Source of the DNA: Pestalotiopsis fici W106-1
Lineage: Eukaryota > Ascomycota > Sordariomycetes > Amphisphaeriales > Sporocadaceae
Reading direction: 5' to 3'
Assembly (NCBI RefSeq): GCF_000516985.1
Contig: NW_006917100.1
Span: 1,725,490-1,789,489, forward strand
Length of the DNA: 64,000 nt
This document shows, in pieces, positions 13,815 to 25,179 of this stretch. Below the pieces are notes generated by a model, which saw nothing but the letters and a program-made list of their open reading frames with translations, made no database searches and was not told where the DNA came from. Made by a program: the position numbers and the translations under genes. Positions within the stretch are counted from its first letter, which is position 1. The number at the start of each line of letters is the position of its first letter.

Positions 13815-14291
13815 TCAACTCGGTTTGACCCTCCCGATATTCTTACCCTCATTGTCAACGCGCATTAGGTCGGGTCGACCCCAAACAGCAAACGAATGCC
13901 ACGTTAGTGCTGGCAAGAGGAAGACAGAGCTGATAAACAGTCCGGAATGGCTGAACCCGCTCTTTGCTGCAGGCTTCATCGTGTTCCATAAAAGGATAGC
14001 GATCAGGGCGACCTCGCCCGCGGCAAGAGTCTTGAAGACAATATCCCGCCGCTCAAAGACAGCCCGACTTTGGCCGGGCGACTCACGAACGACGAGTAGT
14101 ATGGGTAGCGTCAAGGCCAGAACAAGGCCGCCGTACACTTGAAAGAGGACAGCGGCGCTGCTCGGTACAGGCTCATCCGGCAAGGCTAAAGCAAATGATA
14201 GGCACCAGGCTGGTCGCAGGACGAAGAGCAAAGCCCCCGAGATATTGAAGAAGGCTTCGGTCAAGAGACCGATTTGGAAAACGCGCGTCAT
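13815..14291 (-). CDS. Small four-helix membrane protein of unknown function
   Basis: A single-exon frame of 158 aa starting MTRVFQIGLL. Four hydrophobic segments lie at about residues 6-34, 44-68, 88-106 and 117-136, separated by short polar loops; the end (RPDLMRVDNEGKNIGRVKPS) is charged and probably cytosolic. There is no cleavable signal peptide. The frame has coding-like composition and an intact ATG and stop. I do not recognise a named family, and substrate and location are unknown. It is convergent with the Myb regulator and divergent from rrb1. Confidence 0.75.
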   Translation of the reverse strand: MTRVFQIGLLTEAFFNISGALLFVLRPAWCLSFALALPDEPVPSSAAVLFQVYGGLVLALTLPILLVVRESPGQSRAVFERRDIVFKTLAAGEVALIAILLWNTMKPAAKSGFSHSGLFISSVFLLPALTWHSFAVWGRPDLMRVDNEGKNIGRVKPS

Positions 14292-15631
14292 TTCGTGTTT
14301 TGAGCTTTGAATGAAGAGGGTTCTTAAATGTGATTACGTCGTTTACTCTGGCGGTTTTGAGGACGAAACTTGGAATGCTGGTGATGTTTTCATGAGTTCT
14401 GGGGCCAACAGCAATGTTATAGGCAGTAAGTCTGTTTTTGTGCCGGAATACTTGTTTCTTTCATCCGAGACTGGTGATCAAGTCGGCTGAGCTGCTAACG
14501 TGGATGGCAAGTTTGTCTTTCAACATGTCAGCATTGAGGTCACTATGCATGTATAGGGTTTTACGTCACGCGCGATGTCACTGGCGGCGCATTTCTTTTG
14601 TGCTACGGAAACCGTTTGAACCAAGACTGCATACAGAGTACATACATGCCCATCTTCATTGGGCCTAGACTAGGACTTGACACTAGAAGTTTTCGGATTC
14701 TTGTAATTTGATTGCATCCGACGAGATACGCATGCTTTGACCCAAGTTTGCGGCTTCGGTTTGGTTCGTTGTTGTGACATCCGGGTAGTAGAGATTACCT
14801 TCATCAGGTGACAAGAACGTTGCAAGCACCATCATATCGTGCATGGCATGAATATCAGGCTGTAAGCAGTCCAGTGCATAAAGCAACATCTTTTGATATG
14901 TGTTCAGCTTATGAATTCGGGGCATAATATCACCATGCCCCACTAATCCATATATGTTTTCCAAGACTCGTAACTCAATCATTAGTTGCCCAAATATCAT
15001 GCGTTGTTTCCGTGCCCAGCTCAACACTGCAGTCGAAGAAGCGCCTACATGGTGCAAGAAGACTGAATAAACTGTTGTACACATGCTAGATTTCCAGCTG
15101 TGTTATAAGAAGCACAACCGCTTCGGCGCACCATTTACTGCTGCCATACTTTCAGAAGATGAACCATTTTTGGTCGCATGATGCCAGTGACGATGCAGTA
15201 CCTTGGAAGAGGTACGTACTTGGACAACTCGCATGTGAGAACTGTGCGCAGGTACCTGTAACCTATATGCGTGGGGACAAGGATGGGAGTGCTTTGTACC
15301 TATGCTAAAGTTGTCAGCTACCTTAATGTAATGAGGGAACATTGTACCGTTGAAACCTCCCAATGTGGGTTGGTATCTACTGTGTAGATGTCACAGAACT
15401 TGCACTAAGAGAAGGGAGCAGGGGAAATGTCACCGCCTGCCCAAACGAGATGTAGCGGATCCGCATCCACTACATGCAACGGACCGCGGGGTTCGATGGG
15501 GCAGAAAAATAATTTTGAGAAAGTGCCCCTCGACCCTGGTCCGTTGATACAGGCCCGCCAATTGCGATCTTGAATGCGACAAAATTGTTTTCTTTCGCAA
15601 CAATAATTTTTCCTGCCACAGCATCACCACC
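14292..15631. other. Divergent intergenic region with a doubtful orphan ORF
   Basis: 1.34 kb between the membrane protein gene (minus) and rrb1 (plus). It holds one ATG-initiated 133-codon frame on the minus strand, 14683-15084 (MCTTVYSVFLHHVGAS to LQESENF). It has no recognisable domain and could be a young gene, a gene fragment or chance. The last 150 bp before 15632 are the rrb1 leader. Confidence 0.3.
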
Positions 15632-17191
15632 ATGTCGAAACGAACCGCGGAAATCGACGACGGCGATGTCCCCATGAAGGGCGGCGATCGTCCCGAACCC
15701 ATGGATGTCGACCAAGATAAGGACATGGGCGAGTTCGAGGATGAGTTCGAGGACGAATTCGAAAGCGAGGATGAAATCCTCGAAGCTGGCGTTGATGGCA
15801 GACCAGACGCCGAAAGGGAAGCTGAAGAGCGCGCAGGTTAGTCCCGCAAAAGATTGATATCTTTGTTGTTTTACTGGCCATGTATTAACATTGCGATGGC
15901 AGCTGGTGCGATGGACGTGGACAATGGCACATTTATTGTCGGTCGTAACACACTGGAAGCAGGCCAGCACCTTGCCCCCGACATGGGAACATACGAGATG
16001 CTGCATAGTCTGAGCACTCCGTGGCCATGTCTCTCCTTCGACATTATCCGCGACGGCCTTGGCGACAAGCGTGAAAAGGTCTACCCTGTCACCATGTACA
16101 GCGTTGCTGGCACTCAGGCCGAGACTGGCAAGGAGAAGGAGAACCAACTCATGGTCATGAAGTTTAGCGGCCTGAGCCGGACGCAGAACGTGGACGACGA
16201 CGAAGACTCAGATTCCGACGATGACGCCGAGGACGCAGACCCAATTTTGGAATCCAAGACGATACCTTTGGCATCCACAACCAACCGCATTCGCACGCAC
16301 CAGATTCCATCACAAGATGGATCAGCCCCCAAGACATTCACAGCTACCATGACAGAGTCGGCGGGAGTCTTGATCCACGACATCACACCCCACCTCGAGT
16401 CTTTCGACAACCCTGGCACAGTCATCACCCCACAGCAGAACAAGCCCCTTTCCACTATCCGCGCTCACAAGACAGAAGGCTATGCTGTCGATTGGTCTCC
16501 ATTGGTGCCTGGAGGTAAACTGCTGACGGGAGACAATGACGGCCTCATCTACGTCACGACCCGTACCGACGGTGGCGGCTGGGTCACAGATACCCGCGCT
16601 TTCCAGGGCCACACCAGCAGTGTGGAAGAGATCCAATGGAGTCCCCAAGAGGCGTCTGTGTTCGCATCAGCTTCCAGTGATGGTACTGTCAGAGTTTGGG
16701 ATGTACGAAGCAAGAGTAGGAAACCTGCCATCTCCATCACTGCTAGCAGGACCGATGTAAACGTCATGTCGTGGTCGCATCTGACTACTCACCTCCTGGC
16801 CACTGGAGATGACGACGGTGTTTGGGGCGTTTGGGATCTGCGCTCATGGAAGCAAGGCAACGACAAGCCTTCGCCTATTGCCAGTTTCAACTACCACAAG
16901 GAGCAGATTACCAGCGTGGAGTGGCACCCGACTGACGACAGTATGGTGGCAGTGGCTGCTGGAGACAACAAGGTTACTTTATGGGATCTGTCGGTCGAGC
17001 TGGATGATGAAGAGAGCAAAGATACTGCTGGAGTTCAGGATATGCCGCCTCAGCTTCTGTTCGAGCACATTGTGGAGCATGCCAAGGAAGTCCACTGGCA
17101 CCCCCAGATTCCTGGTACTCTGGTTACTACGGGATCCGAGTTCAGCGTTTTCAGACCTATTCCCGTCGTGTATGGTGTTCAGGTCAAATAG
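15632..17191 (+). CDS. rrb1: Ribosome biogenesis WD40 protein Rrb1 (GRWD1 family)
   Basis: Two exons, 15632-15836 and 15903-17191, 497 aa, with a 66 bp intron (GTTAGT donor, ATGGCAG acceptor). The N-terminus is very acidic (EFEDEFEDEFESEDE). Next comes the histone-binding-like segment with the motif PDMGTYEMLHSL followed by TPWPCLSFDI, then a second acidic loop near residue 170 and a WD40 propeller with clear GH-to-WD repeats, for example SASSDGTVRVWDVR, ATGDDDGVWGVWDLR and AAGDNKVTLWDL. This order and length match Rrb1/GRWD1, a nucleolar chaperone that binds newly made ribosomal protein uL3 (Rpl3) for 60S assembly. It differs from the related RbAp48/Msi1 group by its acidic N-terminus. Confidence 0.93.
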
Positions 17192-17655
17192 AGGCAGGTG
17201 TCAGATATTAGGCTTGAATATACGCTGTAATGATCTACAAGCATCTCTTGATCAAACAATTGCTGCACACACTGTCGACTTTTGATTTGCTATCGATGGC
17301 ATTCCTCTAAAAGGAATCACTCTGCCGATTCCATTTTCTGAACTCTTTAAGTTGGCAGTCTCATCTATGTTGCTTTCTCAGTATATCTTGCTAATCACAA
17401 TTCACTGAATGATTTAGTGAGCACAACATTGATCGAACACTGTCATATTTCCAATGATTATAGGTGTACTGCTTAATTACTACAGTCTTAAACAACTAAA
17501 ATTACAACACTAATCGATTTTGCTGTGTCGAGAGGCCCAAGCGAGACTCATGGAGGTTGCCAAGTATACTCAATCGACCAAAGTTGTCTGGGAATAACCA
17601 CTTCGTCCCAAATTGATCGCTGGCTACACAGCGGCTCGGCTGTTCAGCGAGAACT
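17192..17655. other. Convergent intergenic region
   Basis: 464 bp between rrb1 (plus) and the proline-rich precursor gene (minus). Both 3' UTRs are expected here. Nothing else is visible. Confidence 0.5.
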
Positions 17656-18135
17656 CTAGTTGGGGGGAGGGCCAGGTCGGCCGCCCTGAGGAGGAGCGTT
17701 TCCACCCTGCGGTGGAGGTGGCGCGTTATTATTGTTGTTGTTTGGCGGTGGTGGCTGAGGACGCTGGGGTGCACGAGCGACGAGGTCAATGACCTCGACG
17801 GGTTCTCGCTTGTTGGGCGGTGGACGGCGCCCTCCCTGCGGCTGGTTTCCTCCTTGGGGTGGGGGCAGTTGGTTGTTGTTTCCGCCGTTGGGCGCGGGCG
17901 GCGGCTGAGGTGGCGGGGGACCTTGGGGTCCGCGAGCGGCAATCTCGATATAGTCTTCCTCCCTCTTCTGGGGAGGAGGGGGCGGAGGCGGAGGGGCTGC
18001 TCCGTTGTTTGGCGGCGGCGGTGCCTGTTGTTGGGCGGGCGGCGCCCGGTTGCCTCCTCGACCCGGGCGCTGGGCCAAGGGAGAGGCGTAGGCTGAGCCG
18101 ATCATGAGAGCGGCGAAGATTATGGAGAACTTCAT
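17656..18135 (-). CDS. Secreted proline-rich protein with Kex2-type repeat units
   Basis: A single-exon frame of 159 aa. Residues 1-17 (MKFSIIFAALMIGSAYA) form a clear secretion signal with likely cleavage before SPLAQ. The mature part is extremely Pro/Gly/Asn-rich. Two imperfect units of about 50 residues each begin at a dibasic KR site: one with KREEDYIEIAARGPQ, the other with KREPVEVIDLVARAPQ. Each starts with an acidic-aliphatic stretch ending in AR, then runs of PPPP, NNN and QGGN. KR is the cleavage signal of the Golgi protease Kex2, so the protein may be cut into repeat peptides. It could also be an uncut cell-wall or surface protein. No modifying enzyme (for example a DUF3328 oxidase) lies nearby. 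Confidence 0.82.
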   Translation of the reverse strand: MKFSIIFAALMIGSAYASPLAQRPGRGGNRAPPAQQQAPPPPNNGAAPPPPPPPPQKREEDYIEIAARGPQGPPPPQPPPAPNGGNNNQLPPPQGGNQPQGGRRPPPNKREPVEVIDLVARAPQRPQPPPPNNNNNNAPPPPQGGNAPPQGGRPGPPPN

Positions 18136-20578
18136 GTTGGGTATATGAACGACTAGCGCTGTATGGGTATTGAAATTATTAACTTGAATTAGATAAGTGG
18201 AGGCAGGCCAGCCGCTGAAATCGAAAAGAGTAGGACGAAAAGAAAAGGTCGTTCTTTACAGACTTCCTGAGCTGCGATGAGGCGGTTGTTGGACAAGAAG
18301 AACTTTCTATTTTCCAGGTGACCTGGAGTCTTCATATACTCATTCTACGAGCCACCATACAAACTACTTGCTCTGTCACATCATCTGATATCTCCCCTGG
18401 ATCTACATGATAGAACAGATGTTTTTGCTGTACTCGTCATCATACGGTGGTCACTAGATCCATTATAGAAGCTGCAAACATGGCAGAACACTATTTTCGG
18501 ATGACTGAAACCTCATTGAAGAAGATCTTGAGCGACTTATGAATGAGGGGTCTTCTCAAAAATACATCATGACCCGCAATCAGTATTGTTATTCAGGCTT
18601 GGCATGAACGGGGAGTTCCCAAGAAAGAGAAGCTTATGTTTTAGCATCGTGAGATCCACCAAAGTTCTGGTCTCCTGTCAAAAGGTGCACGGGTGGTTTG
18701 ACAGGCTCCTCTTTCAAATAAGAACATGCTTAAACAAAAGCCAAGCCTGTCAAAAACCATAAACCCGATTGCACAAAGCGGACCATGAAGCTGGAATGGT
18801 CGATGCCAAACCGGAATTCCCGTATACCGGGATGCGATGCCGCCGCTTCGGGGCTGCAGGTCGTGCACCAACCCCAGTCGACGGCTTACGCGGCCTGGCC
18901 AACATGATCTCCCTTTTGGGTTTCATACAACCAAGAATGAATACCTGGAACTCTTATTGTTGCGCTTCCAAAATAAAACCTTCTCAACTGCCGGAAAGGA
19001 GTTATTCTTCCTTGGTGTTCTTTTCACGCCCTAGTTCCGCTTTGGCCTGGGTAATATTGAACCCAAACGTCGGTCCGTTGCTCTTAGTCCGCCCGACTGA
19101 TGCGCCTAGTGAACTCCACGACTATATTCCCATGATGAGATCAGCCTCATGTAAATGGATATATTTGTCTATAATTGAAAATACCTGCAGCCATTGCACG
19201 GAATTGTACTTGTTTGGACAAGCTCTTTTTGCGACTTCATCTCCCCGTTTGGGCCCGATCTAATGACAAATTATTCTCTGATGTCCGTAATTATACTGAC
19301 TGACTGGCATACAAGCCAAAGTATTCTGCTCACCAGCGTCCCTCAAGTCAACGCCATAGACATTCGTATTCTGGCCATACGTCTCAATGTAATCATGTAC
19401 GTATTTCGCGCAAACCGACCCACCGAGTGGACAATCATGTTTCACTTTCAATACCCAATGTCAGCTGAGCAAAGAAGCATGTCTTGATATTTGCATACAA
19501 GTTGAAGCTGCTGGAGAAAAGGACATGGATAGACTGCACAACTTCAGTGAGTGTTTGTTCCCGTGACAGCGGACTAGGCGAGCGGATGATATGTTGGTAA
19601 TGACCATTCTGATGCCAAGGGCCGGGTGACATATAGTGCATGCCAGAAATGAGGGAAATGAATAGTCCAAACAGTCTTTTTAAATAGCACAATTCGCAGT
19701 CCCATTTTCCAATTCTCCGAAGCTTAACATGGGTACGGTACAAACCACAAGGATGTGATACATCAACCGTCAGCACTGCATCATTTGGATTCGCCTGTTA
19801 GTGTTAATTGAATTTTGACTTGAAGACTGAGCATTGCAAAAAAAGGCGGTGATGTTCATGGTGTTATTATTCATGCAGTCAAGAAGGCACGAGATCTATT
19901 AATGAAAGCGCCGGAACGGGGACCAAGGGGACAGCGCGATTGAACTAGGCTCAAACAACGCTAGCGGCTTTGTGGACCGATCCGCGAGTTTAATTGGTAG
20001 ATCCTGGGGGCCACTAAGACGGTTCCAGACAGGCGCCTCTGTCGACCTGCACAACACGAGCTCCCAGCTTTTGTGTGGAGACCCGAGTGCACAGGCCACA
20101 GTGGACAAACAAATGGATCCATGGCCCGGACACGCCCAATGACAGTTGACAACTTGGACCGCCCCTAGCCAAGCGTCACCCTTTCCCATGGCAACGGGTC
20201 CTGATCTTGATCTTCAGCCCAGAGCGAGAGAGCAGGAATCCTGCCCACAACTTGACGCCTAGGGCGCATCGCAGCAGACTCATTACCAAACTCCACCGAG
20301 TCGTCATCTGCTTGCGCGAGCATCAGTCCCGTCGACGGCATTGTTCTCGATGCTCTCTCCAGTCATTCGCTGCTGAAACACAGAGAGAAGGAGACATTGT
20401 CAACTCACTGAATCCATACTTATCTAACCATAACTATCACGACATTCGTTCATTGCAAACATCAACACGCCCGCCGCTCCACAGACACGTCGAACCGAGA
20501 AACCGGCCCTTCACGTAGCGAAATACTCTGTACCGAACAACAACGTCGCGCGAGCCTGCTGGCCGCAACGCCGAAATC
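18136..20578. promoter_or_regulatory. Divergent promoter region between the proline-rich precursor and chs7
   Basis: 2.4 kb. The left part should carry the promoter of the secreted precursor gene and the right part (about 20200-20578, CA/CT-rich) the chs7 leader. Short frames such as 18769-19263 resemble no known protein. No repeat or RNA gene is evident. Confidence 0.4.
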
Positions 20579-21645
20579 ATGGGAGGCTTTGGGGATTTCA
20601 CCACCATTTGCGAGACGGCCCCTTTACCGCTCTGCGCAAATGTCGGGCCCATCACGTCCATTTCTAGCGGCGTGGGCATCGAGCCCGACTGCTATGCGCG
20701 AAACATTGAGGTTGCCAACACCATCATTTTCCAGGGCGCCTCCAGTTTCATGCACATCATTGCCCTCATCATGACCGTTGTCATGATTCTTCACATCCGC
20801 GGCAAGTTCACAGCCGTCGGCCGCAAGGAGATTCTCGCCTTCTTCTACTTCTATATGCTTCTCAGCTTCTTCTCGCTCTGTGTCGATGCCGGTGTCGTGC
20901 CGCCGGGATCGGGTCCCTACCCTTACTTTGTCGCCGTGCAGTCGGGTCTCATCTCGTCGCTCATCACATGTCTTCTGATCAATGGATTCGTGGGTTTCCA
21001 GCTATACGAGGACGGCACGCCACTGTCTGTATGGCTGCTCCGACTGACCTCTTTTGTCGCATTCATTATATCCTTCCTCGTTTCCCTAGCTACATTCAAG
21101 TCATGGGCTGGCCTTGGCCCAACCAACACGGTCGGCCTGTTTACTGTCCTGTATCTCTTGAACGCCATCCAACTAGTCATCTACTTTGCGATGCAAGTTG
21201 TCCTCGTTGTGCGTACACTCCAAGATCGATGGCCTCTGGGCGACATTGCCTTTGCCGTCATCTTCTTTGTCATTGGCCAGGTTGTCTTGTATGCCCTGAG
21301 CTCGACTATCTGCGAAGCCACGAGCCACTATGTTGACGGACTGTTTATTGCGACAACCTGCAATCTTTTGGCTGTCATGATGGTTTACAAGGTCAGTTTC
21401 CTTTGCATATCGATCCGCTGTTTCATGTGCTAACATTAGATACTTAGTATTGGGATTCGATTACGAAAGAAGATCTTGAGTTTTCTGTTGGCACGAGGCT
21501 CAACAACTGGGAAGTCAAGGAGCTATTGCCCGAGGATGAGCGACGCACTACCATCTATGCTGATGAGCCTAGCCCTTATGGCCAATCCAGTGCTTATGAC
21601 CGTGGATACTCGCCAAACAGCAACAACCGAATGTCTAGATATTAA
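20579..21645 (+). CDS. chs7: Chitin synthase export chaperone Chs7
   Basis: Two exons, 20579-21391 and 21448-21645, 336 aa, with a 56 bp intron (GTCAGT donor, CTAAC branch site, TTAG acceptor). The N-terminus [19 protein letters not shown] is characteristic of the Chs7 family. It is followed by seven hydrophobic segments between about residues 50 and 270, and a polar C-terminal tail with [12 protein letters not shown] and a Ser/Tyr/Asn-rich end. Chs7 sits in the ER membrane and is needed for export of class IV-type chitin synthase (Chs3). Length and topology match the family. Its neighbours are unrelated housekeeping genes. Confidence 0.95.
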
Positions 21646-22211
21646 GACGGTGGTGAGGTTTCCCCTCTACCTTGGAATAAACAAGGCAAAAATTACGGTA
21701 TGACATAACATCAGTGAGATGGGGATATTGCATTGGCATGGGGTTCAAGGCGTTTACTCCTATCATCTTGTGCTTGAATAAGTATTGGAAATAGCTTTAT
21801 TATAATCATAGAACAGTCCTCTTCCACTTAGCTCGGAGCCAGATTTCCAGAAAGTGCGATGCAAAGATGTCTAAAATTCACAATGAGGTCAAACACCATC
21901 TTTAGTAGGATGTCTAAGATCTATACGACGAGTTTTATGATTACGATTCATGGGAATCAAGACTGGCCGTACCAGTGTTCCGACTGCCGGACATAAAGAT
22001 CGCAGGTTCGGCCCCGACCCCACCTCGACCCCAGATTGACGATCGCAACCTACTCCACCTACAAAAGATCCCAGTATGAAAATCATTGGACAAACTCTTG
22101 AGTACCAATTTCCAAGAGCTCTCCGCTCCCAATTACACAGAGAGAACACGTCAATTCTCTCGTCTTTGCTGACCACAAAGCGCACCGTCAGCGGCATAGA
22201 ACGAAACGACC
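21646..22211. other. Intergenic region chs7 to DUF4604 gene
   Basis: 566 bp holding the chs7 3' UTR and the promoter and leader of the next gene. Nothing else is seen. Confidence 0.5.
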
Positions 22212-22790
22212 ATGCCTGACAAGATCACCTCCAAGAATCTTTCCTACGACCAATCCCTACCGCCGTTCCTCGCGCGGCTCCGCGGGCAGCAGACTTTGGA
22301 CGCGCAGTCCCCCGATCCCAACTTGGCCGCGCGTCGGAGAGCTGCCAAAGTGCGCAGTGCCAGCGAAGAAGCCGAAGATGCTCCCGTGGTGGTGGACGAG
22401 GACGGCAACGTTGTGGAGCTGAAAGCCGGGCAGCTAGACGAGGAGGACGGTGAGGACGGGGAGAACATCAAGGAAGCCGCTGAGAACAAGACAGCCAAGA
22501 ATGGCGATCTCCCTGCTCCCGAAAAGGAGAAGACGGCCGGTATAGGCGCGGCCAAGAAGCGCAAGGTCGGCAAGGTCATTGGCGGAGACGACAACGACGA
22601 GGAAGAAGACGGGGCCGGCGGCGGCGTTGATGCCGCCATTGCCAAAGCCGTCAAGGCCACCAGGAAGCTTGCCGACGAACCTACCAAGGAATCTGACAAG
22701 ACGATTGAGGCCAATAAAGCGACCGGCAAGAGCGACAAGAAGAAGAAGGCCAAGAAGATCAAGCTGAGTTTTGGTGATGACGACGGCTGA
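22212..22790 (+). CDS. DUF4604 family nuclear-type protein
   Basis: A single exon of 192 aa. It begins with the conserved block KITSKNLSYDQSLPPFLARL, which marks the DUF4604 family of small fungal proteins. The rest is charged and predicted disordered: an acidic part (EEDGEDGEN), a basic patch (AKKRKVGK) and a C-terminal KKKKAKKIKLSFGDDDG that closes the family domain. The basic clusters suggest nuclear localisation. The molecular role of the family is not known to me. It lies downstream of chs7 on the same strand and is convergent with the GT8 gene. Confidence 0.88.
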   Translation: MPDKITSKNLSYDQSLPPFLARLRGQQTLDAQSPDPNLAARRRAAKVRSASEEAEDAPVVVDEDGNVVELKAGQLDEEDGEDGENIKEAAENKTAKNGDLPAPEKEKTAGIGAAKKRKVGKVIGGDDNDEEEDGAGGGVDAAIAKAVKATRKLADEPTKESDKTIEANKATGKSDKKKKAKKIKLSFGDDDG

Positions 22791-23200
22791 AGCTCTGGTC
22801 CATGGCATCTTTCACATCCAAACGCATATCACTGGCGTTGCGCTACGAATACCACGTGTCTAAAAGAACTCCACCGCAATCATGTTGCAGTGGCGATTTC
22901 TTTTTCTTCTCGACCAGAACTTAGCACTGCAGAGGGATATTCGACGGCATTCTGCACTACCTGCATAGGTAGACAAAGGCATTCTTGGGACTTACAAGAC
23001 GATGGTCGTAAACCAAGCCTGCTTGGACTAAGGCCGATCTTCCGATGCCCTGTCCGGTGAGTTGGGCGTTCTCATGGCACACATACAACTAGATTCTCAT
23101 CAGACCACAGCCATATATCCGTGTAGTACCAATAAACAGCTCCAGGCGGGACTCGGCGCCAGACCAATTATGATCAGGACAACAGTCCCTTACACTCGAT
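22791..23200. other. Convergent intergenic region
   Basis: 410 bp between the DUF4604 gene and the GT8 gene, both ending here. I see no feature beyond likely 3' UTRs. Confidence 0.5.
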
Positions 23201-24274
23201 TTATTTATTGTTGGCAAATCCCTGAACATTACTCCCAATAGCCTTCATATCAGGGTCTTCGTCACCGCCGGTCCAATCGACATGATTTGTCCCATCAGGC
23301 GGTGCAACACCCTTCCTCACCAGGTCTATCACCCTAGGCGCGGTTACCGTTGACGCTTCCTTCCCCTTCTCCCACTGCTCATACGCGTCCCACCACCATT
23401 GATGCGTCACGCCGTCACGCCCCTTGTACCCTGCTGTGCCGTCCATGGCATTCCGTTTCGCCCATGGCTTGTCGACAATATAGTGCAAGCAAATCACTTC
23501 GTCGTCTCGCCAGATGTTCTCGTGCCAGTATCTCATCGTCTTCAAAGCATTGTACTGCCATCCAAGCGCCCGCCATTTGCCTCGAAAGTAGTGCGCCAGG
23601 AAATCCTGATCTGGAAACTTGAAGGAAGATAACAACGGCGTTGTGTGAAACTCGGCTAGCATATCAGTCCATAGTTCCGGCGTGGGGCGAAACAGGAACA
23701 TTCCGCCGTTGAGGAGAGTATGCGTCCTAGGCCCTTTCGCTGTGGGTTGTGTAGGTTGAGTGAGCGCCAGGGGATGACTGACGGGCGTATAAGCACAGTT
23801 CTCGCGACGCCAATCTTCTGGAGCCCAGGGATCGCCATCTCTGTTGCATACACAGGAGTGATTTGCTCCGATCCAGCCGTCTGGAAGTTCCACTGTCTTG
23901 TCAAACACCGAGTCCGCATTGCGGAAAACTGCCATATCGGCGTCTAAGTAGCAGACGACGTCATACTCGGCGAGTTCGAAAACACGCAGTTTCGTCCAAG
24001 TATCGGCAAAGCGTTCCGCTATGAGAGTGACCTTGGTGTTCTTGGGCGGGAGGAGAACATCACACGGCCGTAGTATAATATTGCTCTCATCAGCCTCGAG
24101 TCTCAAGGCTTCCAGGGCCAGGTCGGAAAGGGTGTGTGTATACAGCACAACTAGAGGATATTGGCTACCATGGTTCCTCAACGTGTGCGCCAAAACCACC
24201 ACGCCGGCGAGATAGCTGGCACGTGTAATCAATGTTGCATAGGCAAACTTCTTGGCCGCCACACCCTTTGTCAT
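23201..24274 (-). CDS. Family 8 glycosyltransferase (glycogenin/galactinol synthase-like)
   Basis: A single exon of 357 aa. The N-terminus (KKFAYATLITRASYLAGVVVLAHTL) is the GT8 nucleotide-binding start. The metal-binding DxD is at D111-A-D113 in CYLDADMAVF. Later family blocks include LLNGGMFLFRP, FPDQDFLAHYF and a C-terminal CLHYIVDKPW. No transmembrane segment or signal peptide is seen, so it is probably cytosolic. GT8 enzymes of this subgroup move glucose or galactose from a UDP-sugar; plant relatives use the cyclitol myo-inositol as acceptor. It lies 905 bp from, and on the same strand as, the cyclase gene, so it is a candidate sugar-adding enzyme of the mycosporine cluster. That role is inference; a general sugar metabolism role is equally possible. 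Confidence 0.9.
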   Translation of the reverse strand: MTKGVAAKKFAYATLITRASYLAGVVVLAHTLRNHGSQYPLVVLYTHTLSDLALEALRLEADESNIILRPCDVLLPPKNTKVTLIAERFADTWTKLRVFELAEYDVVCYLDADMAVFRNADSVFDKTVELPDGWIGANHSCVCNRDGDPWAPEDWRRENCAYTPVSHPLALTQPTQPTAKGPRTHTLLNGGMFLFRPTPELWTDMLAEFHTTPLLSSFKFPDQDFLAHYFRGKWRALGWQYNALKTMRYWHENIWRDDEVICLHYIVDKPWAKRNAMDGTAGYKGRDGVTHQWWWDAYEQWEKGKEASTVTAPRVIDLVRKGVAPPDGTNHVDWTGGDEDPDMKAIGSNVQGFANNK

Positions 24275-25179
24275 GGCTTCTGTTCGACCAAGGACCCTGC
24301 GTGCGTATCACAGTATGGATCTTCCTGGTTTGCCTGCATCAGTTTGTAACAAGTTGATGTTTAGTGACATTACGGCTTTGAAAAAAGTGGTGTATAGCAT
24401 CACTTCTCAATTACAAGTCGACTACGTCATGCACATGAATCCACAGCCGGCATTTCGTTGCTTCGCCTGCGGCACTTTTGTTGCCGGGTCACGCCATGAT
24501 TTCATGACTTCTCAACGAAGATGCTGACCGCACGATGTGACCAAAGTTCCGCCATTTCATGTTAGGTTAGTAGGCGTGTTACATGTAGATGGTGTTTGTT
24601 CCCATTTAGAGTTTCTCAATGACAAGCATTTCCGTCCAATCCCCTCAGTTTCTCACCGTTTACTGCGTGTCAAGCACCCAGTAACAAAACACGTGCCACT
24701 GGACCAGAGTCTATATCATCTATCGGGTCTAAGCCCAGGAGAGGACTTTGACACCCTTACAATCTAGCCTCTGCAGCGGATCCAGGAACGCACGAAAAGT
24801 CAATTCACGGCTACAGAATTATGAAGGCCACGGCATTTTCTTCTTGTTTTCCCTCCCGATCACATGTCACCCCACTAGGTAGGTAGTATCTAGCAACATT
24901 TGCCGACAATGTGCAACATCGTGACGTTTGCGAGAACATTATTTGCATGTAATATACCTCATTTATTGGTGATACTTTTCATGTAGAGATATGTGACTGG
25001 ATGCATCTCTTGGCATCAGAGAATTTTGCTCATGTTTTTCTGCTTTTCGTTTTTGGTATCACAAGGTTCGTCATGGCACTCCAATCCTGCGTTATGCAAA
25101 ACCCAAAAAATGATCAAAACTCCATTCCCACGGTGAGAGAAAGTTAGAGGAGCATGTAAATCACCTGATTTTGACGCTT
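24275..25179. other. Intergenic region between the cyclase 3' end and the GT8 start
   Basis: 905 bp holding the GT8 promoter and the 3' UTR of the cyclase gene. Only short frames and no recognisable element. Confidence 0.4.

Noticed and set aside
14683..15084. 133-codon ATG-initiated frame on the minus strand
   Set aside because: No similarity I can name and no splice context; mentioned inside the intergenic entry but not called as a gene.
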